From DAOUJW01 sp965218945 (lineage in GTDB: Bacteria; Chloroflexota; Dehalococcoidia; Lucifugimonadales; UBA2985): a DNA stretch of 64,000 nt. Positions 23,251 through 32,237 of this stretch are shown here, piece by piece (within the stretch, counting starts at the first letter, position 1; every line of letters starts with the position of its first letter). The notes beneath the pieces are model-generated. The model did not search any database. It was not told the origin of the DNA and saw nothing but the letters and a program-made list of their open reading frames with translations. Location of the stretch: positions 1,612,001 to 1,676,000 of the forward strand of contig OZ244718.1 in the NCBI GenBank assembly GCA_965218945.1, in the 5' to 3' direction. Made by a program: the position numbers and the translations under genes.

Positions 23251-25575
23251 CTAACGACCGACCACAATTACGTAAAATATACTAGCGCTAGGAGCTATCC
23301 AATTGAGGGTCAGCTGCGAGTTATCCCTCCTCTGATAGTCAGATGTTTGGAATGACCCGTTGGCGTCATGTATTCTGATGCTCATTAGGGAGCCTTCCCC
23401 GTCCAAGGTTGTCGGGGTCATCACCTTAATCTGGTATTGCTTGCCCTCCTCGGCTTGGAAACTGAAGTAGTCCTCGTCCCTAATATAATCCAATTCCCCC
23501 TCAACGGTTTCACCGAGGGACAAGAGAGTAGCATCCTCAAATGAGTTGCTGTGGTCGTCGCTTACATCCGCAACAGCTACGGTGAGCCTGTACGGGCCCA
23601 TATTCTTCGAAAAGTTCGACCGCACCACAGCAACGAAACTTTCGCCTGCTAAGGGGGCTTTCCAAGTAGTGCTAAACACAGGGGAATCCCGATTCCAAAT
23701 GCCAAATTGAAGCGACTCGTTTGCGTCATGAATTGTCATAAATAGAGAGCTCTCCTCCGTGGTCTCTGGGACTACCTCTATCCGGTAGAACTCCCCCTTC
23801 TCCGCTTGAAACGTGAAGTAGTCTACGTCGTTATCATACTCCCACTCCCCCTCCACGGCTTCCCCGACGGTTAGGGATGTGGCGTTCTCAAATGAGTCCC
23901 CATGGTCGTCCTCAACCTCTGCAACCGAGACAGTCAGACTGTAAGCGCCCGTAGTTCTCCAACCCCGCGCGTTAGCGTAATATCTTCCTGTACCCGGAGC
24001 TTTGATTATAGAACTCAACGCAGGCGACTCCAAAAAGTCCCCATGGCCTAGCACATCCACACTTACTGCGCCGTCTGGTAAATCCATAACGTCACCATAC
24101 AAGCACACGCGCGCATCGCTCAGCGCGTTATGGAATGCATCCACCCGGTAGAACTCACCCTCTTCAGCCTCGAACGGATAGATGGTCCGGCCGTCTAAGT
24201 TGACCACCTCGTCCTCGGCGAATTCGACAAGGGCGCCGAAGTTTGCGTAGTTGCCCCCCACGTCAGCAACGGAGAAGCTCAGGTAGTAGTCGTCCGTCTC
24301 CCTACTGCCACTTGCTTTAAGATAGAGCCTCCCAGTGAGTGGAGCTTTGATGTCAAAACTCAACGTCGGCGTACCCTCAGGTGCGATGTAGCCTAGTGGA
24401 GACTTGTCGGCGTCGTAAAGATCTAGGATGAAGCCGTCCAGCGCCTCAAGAGACATATCCACCCTGTAAAATTCTCCCTCTTCGGCGTGAAACACAAAGT
24501 AGTCGTGGTCATTGTCGTACTCCCATTCGCCTTGTATAGTCTTGCCGAGGACTATCTCAGTGGCGTCCGCGGATGAGTTGCCATAGTCATCGTCCACGTC
24601 GGGAGAGGAGACAGTCAGGGTGTAAGTGCCCGTAGACCTTCCCGACCAACTCGACACTTCAACGTAGAGTCCACGTGAGTCCTGAGCCAACCAGGTGAAG
24701 CTCCAATCCTGGTAATAGTTGCCGAGGTTAGAGGTGGATGAATACCTGTTGTCATACTCCACCACCGCATAAGCGTTATCCAGCGTTCCTAAGTCCAAGT
24801 CTATGCGGTAGAATTTCCCCTCCTCGGGTTGCAACATAAAGTAATCCAAGTCGGAGCTGTATAGCTCGCCCTCTACGGTTTCGCCGAGTGTGAGAGCGGT
24901 GGCGGACGCCTGATCGTTGCCGTGGTCGTCCCCTTCGATTTCAGCAATGGTCAGGGTGTACTTGCCGGTGTTGCCGTCTGCACTCTTTACGCCAAGGAAA
25001 TAGTCGCCGGAGCCGGCCGCCGCCCACTTGATCTGAGACGCCAGGGTGTCGTTGTAGTTGTCGTTCCAACCTATTATGTATTCATCTGAGTCAAAGAGTG
25101 CCAAGGCGGAATCCGGAAGCGTACCAAGGGCCACCTCTATCCGGTAGCCATGTCCCTCCTTGGCCTCAAACAAGAAGTAATCGTAGTCAAGTGCGTACTC
25201 TATCGCGCCCTCGATCGGCTCACCAACCGTCGTCTGCGTGGCGGAGGCCAGGTCGTCGCCGTGGTCGTCCGCCACTACCGTGACCGTCGGCACATCGGCT
25301 GCCTGCGTGGGCGCGGCGGTAGGCTCAGGCGTAGACGTAGGCTCGGGAGTGGATATAGACTTTGGCTCAAGAGTTGCCGTGGGCGCTTGAGTCGGAGTGG
25401 GGCTGGGCATTTCGACTGTCGTGGGTGAAGGCGCGTCGGTTGGCTGAACTGGCTCAGTCTCCTCAGGGTCGCAGCCGACGGCCGCAGTCATCAGCGCCAG
25501 CATCGCCACTATGGCGACTAAGTAGGAAACTGTCCTGTTTAGTGTTGATGTCTCGGGTCTCGCGTAGAGGCGCAT
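23251..25575 (-). CDS. Lipoprotein with tandem PPC-like beta-sandwich repeats (frameshifted at 3' end)
   Basis: A surface lipoprotein of 774 residues. The signal ends in the lipobox TAAVGCDP, then comes a long Thr/Pro/Glu linker, then about seven repeats of roughly 100 residues. Each has DDHGD-ASAT, a D-DYF-F-AEEG-FYRI core and G-Y-LTV end, the pattern of bacterial pre-peptidase C-terminal (PPC) domains. It probably lies outside the membrane and binds polymers or protects partner enzymes. The start ATG 25575 has AGGAGA six bases upstream. The frame ends early at TAG 23251, and the final repeat continues out of frame. An IS relic lies directly upstream, between this gene and the shared regulatory module at 26.4 kb. 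Confidence 0.85.
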   Translation of the reverse strand: MRLYARPETSTLNRTVSYLVAIVAMLALMTAAVGCDPEETEPVQPTDAPSPTTVEMPSPTPTQAPTATLEPKSISTPEPTSTPEPTAAPTQAADVPTVTVVADDHGDDLASATQTTVGEPIEGAIEYALDYDYFLFEAKEGHGYRIEVALGTLPDSALALFDSDEYIIGWNDNYNDTLASQIKWAAAGSGDYFLGVKSADGNTGKYTLTIAEIEGDDHGNDQASATALTLGETVEGELYSSDLDYFMLQPEEGKFYRIDLDLGTLDNAYAVVEYDNRYSSTSNLGNYYQDWSFTWLAQDSRGLYVEVSSWSGRSTGTYTLTVSSPDVDDDYGNSSADATEIVLGKTIQGEWEYDNDHDYFVFHAEEGEFYRVDMSLEALDGFILDLYDADKSPLGYIAPEGTPTLSFDIKAPLTGRLYLKASGSRETDDYYLSFSVADVGGNYANFGALVEFAEDEVVNLDGRTIYPFEAEEGEFYRVDAFHNALSDARVCLYGDVMDLPDGAVSVDVLGHGDFLESPALSSIIKAPGTGRYYANARGWRTTGAYSLTVSVAEVEDDHGDSFENATSLTVGEAVEGEWEYDNDVDYFTFQAEKGEFYRIEVVPETTEESSLFMTIHDANESLQFGIWNRDSPVFSTTWKAPLAGESFVAVVRSNFSKNMGPYRLTVAVADVSDDHSNSFEDATLLSLGETVEGELDYIRDEDYFSFQAEEGKQYQIKVMTPTTLDGEGSLMSIRIHDANGSFQTSDYQRRDNSQLTLNWIAPSASIFYVIVVGR

Positions 25576-25629
25576 AGTTTCTCTCCTGGAAATGGTACAC
25601 CTTAGCCTACCAAACTGCGAACTTTGATG

Positions 25630-26359
25630 TGTTGGCAACCAGCAAAAATGGGACACATTGAGACCCGAGAGATCAGAGGTCGGATGGAGGTCTCATGAGC
25701 TCCCTGAGGGCCCTGTTGTGCTGCCTCCGCCGTTCGATGGTTTGAGCCTTCACCTCCCTTCTCCGTCGCAGTATGTCTTCTCGCCTGCCCCTTAGCACGT
25801 CGGAGGGCGTCACGTTCCCCAGGGCCTTGTGATAGCGCCGGTAGTTGTAGTAGCTGACGAAGGCGACGATGGCCGCGTCCAGGTCCGAGGGCATCTCATA
25901 CGGCAACTGGTTCACGTCACGCTTCAGAGTCTTGTGGTACCGCTCCAGCTTCCCGTTGGTCTGAGGGTGGAATGGAGCAGCCAGTATGTGCATGATGCCC
26001 ACCATGCCCAGGTAGTCCCTGAAGGCTCTTGACACGTAGCCGGGGCCGTTGTCGCTCAGCAGCCTGGTGCGGTCCGTTGCAGGGATCTCGTCCATGCACG
26101 TTCTGTCCACTGCCTCCTGCACCACCTCGATGAAGGAGTCGGAGGTCATGTCCCTCTGAAGCCTCCAGGCCAGTATAAAGCGGGAGTAGTCGTCCATTAC
26201 AGTGACCAGGTAGTAGTAGCCCCAGCCCACCACCCTGAAGTAGGAGGCGTCGGTCGCCCACATCTGGTGGGGGCCCGTGGTCTTCCGATGGTACTCCTTG
26301 CCCGCAGCCAGTCTCATCTCAGGCCTCATCAGTTGTCCCATTATCGCTGACGACTTACA
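25630..26359 (-). mobile_element. Internally deleted IS3-like insertion sequence
   Basis: Terminal repeats are visible: left TGTTGGCAACCAGC with AAATGGGACAC, right (minus strand) TGTAAGTCGTCAGCG with ATAATGGGACAA. The transposase frame begins directly at the right terminal repeat, so the N-terminal helix-turn-helix half has been lost. It sits between the regulatory module and the PPC lipoprotein gene and probably cannot move itself. Confidence 0.7.
25673..26341 (-). CDS. Truncated IS3-family transposase (rve integrase core)
   Basis: A 222-residue rve-type catalytic core. PHQMWATDASYF supplies the first Asp, LLSDNGPGYVS the second, and PQTNGKLERYHKTLK the Glu of the DDE triad. The C-terminal YNYRRYHKALGNVTPSDVLRGR is typical for IS3-family OrfB. 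The N-terminal HTH region is missing; the apparent start lies within sequence fused to the terminal repeat. Likely inactive. Confidence 0.85.
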   Translation of the reverse strand: MGQLMRPEMRLAAGKEYHRKTTGPHQMWATDASYFRVVGWGYYYLVTVMDDYSRFILAWRLQRDMTSDSFIEVVQEAVDRTCMDEIPATDRTRLLSDNGPGYVSRAFRDYLGMVGIMHILAAPFHPQTNGKLERYHKTLKRDVNQLPYEMPSDLDAAIVAFVSYYNYRRYHKALGNVTPSDVLRGRREDILRRRREVKAQTIERRRQHNRALRELMRPPSDL

Positions 26360-26361
26360 GT

Positions 26362-26800
26362 CGTATGATTGCCTGGACTCTTAAGTTGCCCACGGCACGG
26401 CTGGCCACCCGTAAGGCAACCTTCGCCACCATAAATCGTATTGATCCTCCAAGCCGGATGTAAGGAGCAAACGTCTATTTGGCACTAGGCATTTGACTAT
26501 AGAGGTGGCGTAGGCAAATGCCTACCAGGGACCTATTAACATGTCGCGGCAGGTCTTGACCCAGCGTGGTTAACAAGCCACTTGGACGTTCAACAGTACT
26601 CGCATCGGCTATCGGACGGAAATGGGGAGGGATCTGGGGAGGCGGAGCCGTCAGCGGCGGTCTGAAACGAGCGAGAGGCCCCCGCCGTTACAGCAGGGGC
26701 CTCGTCGCTGCTCGCTCCGTTGCCTGTCGGACCGCTTCGTAGATTCTTGGTGGACCGCCGGCGGGGCAAGGTCGGCGTCAGATTACAGCGCCAACCTGAA
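26362..26800 (-). repeat. Shared regulatory module, copy C (upstream of the IS relic and PPC lipoprotein gene)
   Basis: About 440 bp homologous to the modules at 40388 and 42957. Read on the minus strand it contains, in order, a GC-rich hairpin (26676-26702), a spacer, a palindrome GTAGGCAAATGCCTAC, a second palindrome TAGGCATTTGACTA, a conserved TTTGCTCCTTA segment and a leader ending GGCAATCATACGAC. It lies downstream of the M28 peptidase gene. It is the most diverged of the three copies. Confidence 0.75.
26486..26525. promoter_or_regulatory. Paired palindromic operators in module copy C
   Basis: TAGGCATTTGACTA (26486-26499) and the perfect dyad GTAGGCAAATGCCTAC (26510-26525), with centres about 25 bp apart as in the other copies. 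Likely response-regulator sites. Confidence 0.5.
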
Positions 26801-27081
26801 GCTCAAGGTGAAAGTTCTTGATTTCGTCAAGTCTGGTGGGTTCCTTTTGACGATAGCCACAACCATATTCGAGATGTGGCTCGTCCTGGCATGCTCCTAC
26901 AGATCTGTTGCCCTACGTTTGTGACAGTAGTGCACGTCTCGCGTCTATGCGAGGGCTATACCGATGCCCGTTAATCGGACTTTCATCGCTCCACGGATTC
27001 AGAACCCTATCCCTAAGACATACTGCAGACGAAGCGAGGCTTGGCTAAGACCGTACCTTAGTGGTCGAATACTTGCCTAAC

Positions 27082-28536
27082 TCAACCTGGAGAGGCTGTC
27101 GAAATGGCACTGCTTATCTGTGATGCCCACTGTGCGAACTCAGGCGACTGCAATAGTGCTCTCGCTGCTAGGAACGTACCTCCCAGGGCCACTGGATGCA
27201 CAAACTCCAAGCGGTCATTGGGCGTGTGAATCCGGGAATAGTCGGAGGCGAAGAAGATTAGCACTGGAACCCCCGCGTTCTCGAATGAGGTGTGATCGCT
27301 GAAGGCTCCCCTCGGGGGAGAGCCAAGGTGCACTTCCACTTCCATCTCATTGGCCGATTCCAGCGCCAGCGCCGTTAACTCGTCATTGGCTGACGCGACC
27401 ATCCTAGCCCCTGTTCCTACCGTGTCGAGATTCAGCATCGCCGCTACCCGATGCAGTTCTGCGTCGCCAAGAGTCGTTACGTAGTAGCGGCTGCCATACA
27501 GCCCCAACTCTTCAGCGCCAAAGGCAATGAACCTGAGAGTGAAGGGCATAGGCCGCCCGGAGAATGCATTCGCCAGCGCCAGTAACACGGCAATGCCCGA
27601 GGTGTTGTCATTGGCTCCAGCCGTTGTCTGAGGCACTACATCATAGTGGGCGCCAACAATGACCACGTCTTCCGATTCTCCCTTCAGTTCTGCCACCACG
27701 TTTCGTGACTCCAGCTCGATGGTGTCTATTTTTACCGACAGAATGACCTCCCCTTCTGTCAACAGGTCAGTCGGGGATCCTCCAAAATCCTTGGAAACAA
27801 GCAGCGCTGGAATTGAGGACTCGGCTTCCAGTAGCGGGCGATAGCTTTGGAGACCTGCAAATCGTCCGGATATGACGGCGGCAATGGCTCCAGCTTGAGC
27901 AACATCATTGACCTGGTCCTGCAGGGCCTGCAAGGTCTGTATATCGTCTAGCTGAATGATCCCATGTTTTATCAGCGCGACTCTTCCTTTCAGTTCATCC
28001 TTCTGCAGTTCACCCAGACCGTCCAGATTCACCGGAGTTAGCGGGCCGGAATCAACTCCCTTCGGAGGCGCAATTGTGAGCAACAACCCGGGTATTCTCA
28101 TCTCCGTGGGTGACTCCACCACGACCATTGCGTTCTCTCCTCTGCTTCGGGTCCAATGTTCCAGATCAAAGCGTTGGGCGGTAAAGGATTGAATCCTGGC
28201 GCTATAGCCCATCTCCTCAAACCGCTCTCTAATGTTCTGGGCAGCCTGAAGCTCCTCAGTAGTACCACCCTCCCGATGCCCCAGCTCGGCCACGAGTTCC
28301 TCTACGAGGCTGAATATCTTCTCTGAAGCTGCTGCCAGCTCGTTCTGGGCCGCCGGTTCAGCGGTTGGCAAGTCGGTAGGGACGGGAGACGGCAGAGCTG
28401 TAGCCGTGGGAGTCGCAGAGGGTGTCGCATTGGAACAGGCAACGGACGCGGACACCACAAGAAAGGCCGCAAAGATGACGAACCAGCGTCCGGCCGCGGG
28501 AGATGAGACAGCAGTCAGAAATCTATGCGTCACCAT
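27082..28536 (-). CDS. Secreted M28-family metallopeptidase lipoprotein with PA domain
   Basis: A zinc aminopeptidase-type exoprotein of 484 residues. The N-terminus has a signal ending in a lipobox (VVSASVACSN), then a Thr/Pro linker. A PA-like insert occupies the middle (VALIKHGII, AVISGRFAGL). The M28 zinc ligands are visible: VGAHYDVVPQ (His), GANDNTSGIA (Asp), GAEELGLYGS (Glu-Glu), MLNLDTVGTG (Asp) and SRIHTPNDRLEFV (His). It should release amino acids from peptides outside the cell. I chose ATG 28536 because it gives a normal lipoprotein signal; the longer frame from 28755 would bury it. No strong SD is seen. Confidence 0.88.
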   Translation of the reverse strand: MVTHRFLTAVSSPAAGRWFVIFAAFLVVSASVACSNATPSATPTATALPSPVPTDLPTAEPAAQNELAAASEKIFSLVEELVAELGHREGGTTEELQAAQNIRERFEEMGYSARIQSFTAQRFDLEHWTRSRGENAMVVVESPTEMRIPGLLLTIAPPKGVDSGPLTPVNLDGLGELQKDELKGRVALIKHGIIQLDDIQTLQALQDQVNDVAQAGAIAAVISGRFAGLQSYRPLLEAESSIPALLVSKDFGGSPTDLLTEGEVILSVKIDTIELESRNVVAELKGESEDVVIVGAHYDVVPQTTAGANDNTSGIAVLLALANAFSGRPMPFTLRFIAFGAEELGLYGSRYYVTTLGDAELHRVAAMLNLDTVGTGARMVASANDELTALALESANEMEVEVHLGSPPRGAFSDHTSFENAGVPVLIFFASDYSRIHTPNDRLEFVHPVALGGTFLAARALLQSPEFAQWASQISSAISTASPG

Positions 28537-28869
28537 TTGATTGCAGTGATTTACCCGGTGGTCCTGGGGGAGGTTAGAAGAAGGCTTGACTTCCATTGTA
28601 GGGTGTAGAGAGAAATCATGCCAGGCAGCGGAGCGCAAGATCCCCCTGGTAGGAGACGCGCACCTGGGGATTATTGACGTCTTCGATTGTCGCCTTTGGC
28701 GGCTCTTGCAACTACCAGCGCTATCACAGAGCCCTGGGATGCGTGACACCGTCAAACGGACTCAGAAGCAGACGCGACGAGATAGCATAAAGCAGGTTAG
28801 GAGGCGCAGGCTCAATCCACAGAACGCAGAGGATGCCTGAATGGGACCCCCACGGAGACCACTAATCCT
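28537..28869. other. Intergenic region upstream of the M28 peptidase gene
   Basis: About 330 bp ending at the IS1182 terminal repeat. It should hold the peptidase promoter; nothing else is recognisable. Confidence 0.3.
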
Positions 28870-30437
28870 CTAGCAGCCCGTCCGAGGATTATCTAACGGT
28901 GCATGCGGGTCAGCGACAATGGATCGCGACAACTAATTGTGCCGGTTGCCCCAGCCAGCCCCCAGATAGCTTTGCGAATAGCGCCGTGCTCATTACCTCG
29001 GCAAGAGTTCCTGATGCGTTGGGCTGGCCCACCGCCACGTGCTTTCCTGTGAAGATTGACCCCAAAGCGGAACAGTTTGAGCAGGTTGTGGCCCGTGCAG
29101 ATCAGCTACCATTCGCCGTTCACCTTCTCCAGTCCCCGCAGCAGGAACTGCCGGAATCCCCGGCCCTGCTTGATCTGGCCGAATACCGGCTCCACAGTTT
29201 GCATCCGCAAAGCGTAGCGCTGCCGACCCCGCCTGGTCTGTAACTTCCGTCGCATCCGGTCCCTGGGAGACAGATGGATGGGTATGCGACCTCGGGGCGC
29301 GGGTGGCACAACCCGGCCGTGGCGGGTCTGCTCCGGCGCGACGAACGGGTCCACGCCCAGAGCATAAAGCTCATCGACTGCCTTTGCCGAGTAGTAGCCG
29401 GCATCGGCGGATACTTCCCTGGGGACTGCGCCGACGTTGTCGATGGTCTCCTCCATCATCGCCGCAGCCTGTTGCTTATCCGAAGTCTGGTTGGTGGCCC
29501 GCGCCGCCACGATCACCTGGTGAGCGCTGTCCACCACCGCCTGACAGTTGTACCCTTGCAGAAAGTCCTTTCCTCCAGGTGCGGGGATGATGCGCGACTC
29601 GGTGTCGGTGAAGTTGCGCTGGGCCTTGTCGTCGGGCACACCCGGGTGCTTACCACCTTCGGCCTCGGCCTGTTCGCCAGCCGCCTGCGCCTCGGCTTCC
29701 AGCGCCGCCATGGCTTCCCGTATCTTCTCCAACCGACCCTCTCGAAAGGCCAACTCCTCCGGCAACTCATCTCCACGCTTGTCTTTGCCGTACCGCCGGT
29801 CTTCCTCATCGTCCGCTGCCTGGGCCTGTCGCAACAACTCCGCTACCTCCGCCGCCAACTGTGCTTCCCTCTCCTTCATCCGTTGGTAACTCATCGCCTT
29901 ATGCTTCGATGCGTTGGCCTTGACCTTTGTGCCGTCCAGCGCCACGTGCCCCAGCTTCACCAGCCCCGCCCGCTGGCACAACGCCAGTACCTGTATGAAC
30001 AGGCCCGACAGCGCATCCAGATTATCCTTGCGAAAGTCGGAGATGGTCCGGAAGTCCGGTGTGTTGTTCGCCGCCAACACCCTGAAGGCGATGTCCTCGT
30101 GGAGACGCTGGGCGATGCGGCGTGAGGACGTCACCCCGACGCAGTAGCCATACAGCAACACCTTGACCATCATCCGTGGATGATACGGCGGCCCGCCACG
30201 CCGTTCCCGCTCGTAGCGAGCGGTGATCTCCGACATGTCCAACTGGTCCACCACGTCGGATATGAAGTAGGCCAGATGGTCGTCAGGCAGCCACTCCTGC
30301 AACGCCGCTGGCAACAGCAACTGCTGGTCGGGTTCGTAGGGAAGGTAGGTCTTGCTCATCAACGACTCCCCGCTACTGGACTGGACCCATCATACACCCA
30401 ACCACTCGCCAACCGTGTTTCTCGGACAGGCTGCTAG
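28870..30437 (-). mobile_element. IS1182-family insertion sequence
   Basis: Terminal inverted repeats CTAGCAGCCCGTCCGAGG (28870) and, on the minus strand at 30437, CTAGCAGCCTGTCCGAG enclose one transposase gene of about 1.25 kb. The right end abuts the IS630 element, with which it shares CTAG. Confidence 0.85.
29106..30362 (-). CDS. IS1182-family transposase with a C-terminal nonsense stop
   Basis: A 418-residue transposase. The N-terminal domain has LPYEPDQQLLLPAALQEWLP and RYERERRGGPPYHPRMMVKVLLYGY. The DDE core includes HVALDGTKVKANAS, QGYNCQAVVDSAHQVIVA, EVSADAGYYS and QTVEPVFGQIKQGRGFRQFLLRG. The frame ends GEW followed by TAG; reading on gives LICTGHNLLKLF, the normal family C-terminus, so the TAG removes the last helix. 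The copy may be inactive, or a weak stop may be read through. Confidence 0.9.
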   Translation of the reverse strand: MMSKTYLPYEPDQQLLLPAALQEWLPDDHLAYFISDVVDQLDMSEITARYERERRGGPPYHPRMMVKVLLYGYCVGVTSSRRIAQRLHEDIAFRVLAANNTPDFRTISDFRKDNLDALSGLFIQVLALCQRAGLVKLGHVALDGTKVKANASKHKAMSYQRMKEREAQLAAEVAELLRQAQAADDEEDRRYGKDKRGDELPEELAFREGRLEKIREAMAALEAEAQAAGEQAEAEGGKHPGVPDDKAQRNFTDTESRIIPAPGGKDFLQGYNCQAVVDSAHQVIVAARATNQTSDKQQAAAMMEETIDNVGAVPREVSADAGYYSAKAVDELYALGVDPFVAPEQTRHGRVVPPAPRGRIPIHLSPRDRMRRKLQTRRGRQRYALRMQTVEPVFGQIKQGRGFRQFLLRGLEKVNGEW

Positions 30438-31601
30438 TGTGGTGTAACCAAAGTTAGTCGCATGTTTGCCGGCTATGGTGTATCCTCCTGATTACCTGGC
30501 AAAAGGAGGATGAATATGGGCAGAGGCAGACCAATGGCGCCTTTGGCCCTGGACGGCGCCGAACGGGAAACCTTGGAACAATGGACCCGCCGGCCCAAAA
30601 CGGCCCAGGCGTTGGCCCTGCGGTCCAGAATTGTTCTGGCCTGTGCCGATGGCCGGAGCAACACTGCGGTGGCCGCCGAGTTGCGGGTATGCATTGACAC
30701 GGTGGGCAAATGGCGGTCCCGGTTCTTGGAGCAACGGCTGGACGGCCTTTTGGACCAACCGCGCAGCGGTCGCCCCAGGATGATTGACGATGCCGACGTT
30801 GAGCGGGTGATTGCGTTGACCTTGGAGACCACCCCCAAGGACGCCACCCACTGGAGCACCCGGGCCATGGCCCGGCGTTCCGGTCTGAGCCACAACACGG
30901 TGAGTCGCATCTGGCGTGCCTTCGCGCTGCAACCTCACCGCACCGAGACCTTCAAGCTGTCGGCGGATCCCCTCTTCATTGAGAAGGTGCGGGATATTGT
31001 GGGGCTCTACCTCAACCCGCCGGACCGGGCGCTGGTCTTGTGCGTAGACGAGAAGTCCCAGATCCAAGCCCTGGACCGCACCAGACCGCTTTTGCCCCTG
31101 CGCCCGGGCCAGGCCGAACGGCGCACCCATGATTACGTGCGCCACGGTACCACGTCCCTGTTCGCCGCTTTGGACGCCAGGACCGGCCAGGTGATTGGCC
31201 AGTGCCACCGCCGCCACCGGGCCTTGGAGTTCCGCAAGTTTCTCGATGCCATCGAGTCCGCGGTGCCCGCCGAGTTGGACGTGCACCTGATTGCCGACAA
31301 CTACGCCACCCACAAGACGGCGCTGATCCGGAACTGGTTCGCCAAGCGGCCCCGCTTCCATATTCATTTCACGCCCACCAGCGCCTCCTGGCTGAACCTA
31401 GTGGAGCGCTGGTTCGGTCTGCTCACCGAAAAGCAGTTGCGCCGGGGAGTGCATCAGAGCAGCGCCGAACTGGAGGCTGCCATCTACCGCTACCTGGACG
31501 TCACCAACGAAGACCCCAAGCCCTTGGTATGGACCAAGACCGCTGACCAAATCCTAGCAAGTGTGGCCCGCTTTTGCCAGCGTACTTTGGATACAGGGCA
31601 C
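30437..31601 (+). mobile_element. IS630-family insertion sequence, flanked by TA
   Basis: The ends GTGTGGTGTAACCAAAGT (left) and, inverted at the right, GTGCCCTGTATCCAAAGT are imperfect inverted repeats. TA dinucleotides flank both (30435-30436 and 31602-31603), the expected IS630 target duplication. The left TA is inside the terminal CTAG of IS1182, so IS630 inserted at the IS1182 end. Confidence 0.85.
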
Positions 31602-31604
31602 TAG
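30516..31604 (+). CDS. IS630-family transposase, full length
   Basis: A 362-residue transposase. The N-terminal HTH has NTAVAAELRVCIDTVGKWRSRFLEQRLDGLLDQPRSGRP with a second HTH (WSTRAMARRSGLSHNTVSRIW). The DDE core is intact: LVLCVDEKSQIQALDR, HLIADNYATHKTALIR, SASWLNLVERWFGLL. ATG 30516 has AGGAGG six bases upstream; ATG 30510 is too close. The stop TAG at 31602 uses the TA of the target site. No disruptions, so the element may be active. Confidence 0.95.
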   Translation: MGRGRPMAPLALDGAERETLEQWTRRPKTAQALALRSRIVLACADGRSNTAVAAELRVCIDTVGKWRSRFLEQRLDGLLDQPRSGRPRMIDDADVERVIALTLETTPKDATHWSTRAMARRSGLSHNTVSRIWRAFALQPHRTETFKLSADPLFIEKVRDIVGLYLNPPDRALVLCVDEKSQIQALDRTRPLLPLRPGQAERRTHDYVRHGTTSLFAALDARTGQVIGQCHRRHRALEFRKFLDAIESAVPAELDVHLIADNYATHKTALIRNWFAKRPRFHIHFTPTSASWLNLVERWFGLLTEKQLRRGVHQSSAELEAAIYRYLDVTNEDPKPLVWTKTADQILASVARFCQRTLDTGH

Positions 31605-31686
31605 AGCAGAGAGGGTAGAACCTACCCTCTGACACCCTTTAGGTTTCCCCCGTATGAATGACGGAGGGAGAAAGGGAAGAAGAACG

Positions 31687-31917
31687 ATGACTTACTGGGT
31701 CTACGAAGACGATCCTACCAACAGGGCGCGCGTCCACAAAGCGACGTGCGGCCGCTGCAACAATGGCCAAGGTGTGAGGGGATCGCGTCTTCGCGACAAT
31801 CGGTGGCACGGTCCTTTTGGAACCGAACTGGAAGCCATTGACTACGCACTGAGCACTGGTCGCCTGGATACCAAGGGTTGTTGGTTCTGTCTGCGTCGAC
31901 TGGGAAGCCTTCGATAG
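31687..31917 (+). CDS. Small conserved hypothetical Cys-containing protein
   Basis: A 76-residue protein: MTYWVYEDDPTNRARVHKATC, then CGRCNNGQGVRGSRLRDNRW, then HGPFGTELEAIDYALSTGR and KGCWFCLRR. The pattern (YEDDPTNRARVH, CxxC-like pairs, GPF-T-EAI) matches small hypothetical proteins scattered in bacteria and mobile elements. The paired Cys (CGRC, CWFC) could bind a metal. ATG 31687 has GGAAGAA upstream. The function is unknown. It lies just after the IS630 element. Confidence 0.75.
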   Translation: MTYWVYEDDPTNRARVHKATCGRCNNGQGVRGSRLRDNRWHGPFGTELEAIDYALSTGRLDTKGCWFCLRRLGSLR

Positions 31918-32093
31918 CGGCTACCAAATAGTTCCAATCAAGCAGAGTAGGGTTCCACTTCCCTTACAGCATGCGAGGCTCCAGCCTGTGAGGGGTGGAA
32001 GCTCGTCGCGAGTGTACCGGGTGTCGCCGTCTGGCTCGCAATATCCGGACCTCCCAACGAACAGTTCGCAGTTTAATGGGATCCGGCCCGGAC

Positions 32094-32237
32094 TTACGCA
32101 GCCTTACCGATCCGGAACATCCGTGTGGAGCAGACCGGGCATACGCCCTGGGTGGCCGGGCGGCCGTTCTTCATCGTAATGGCCTGTGGGTTGCTCATCT
32201 CCCTCTTGGACCGGCACTTCACACAATACGCTTCCAT
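32094..32237 (-). CDS. DUF5679-family small zinc-ribbon protein
   Basis: A 47-residue protein: MEAYCVKCRSKREM, then KNGRPATQGVCPVCSTRMFRIG. CxxC pairs at both ends (CVKC, CPVC) form a zinc-ribbon, matching DUF5679. AGGAGG lies six bases before ATG 32237, and a TAA at 32094 closes it. The function is unknown; the family is small, cytoplasmic and common in Chloroflexota-type genomes as I recall. Confidence 0.88.
   Translation of the reverse strand: MEAYCVKCRSKREMSNPQAITMKNGRPATQGVCPVCSTRMFRIGKAA

Noticed and set aside
30492..31367. Minus-strand 291-codon frame within the IS630 element
   Set aside because: Shadow of the IS630 transposase gene.
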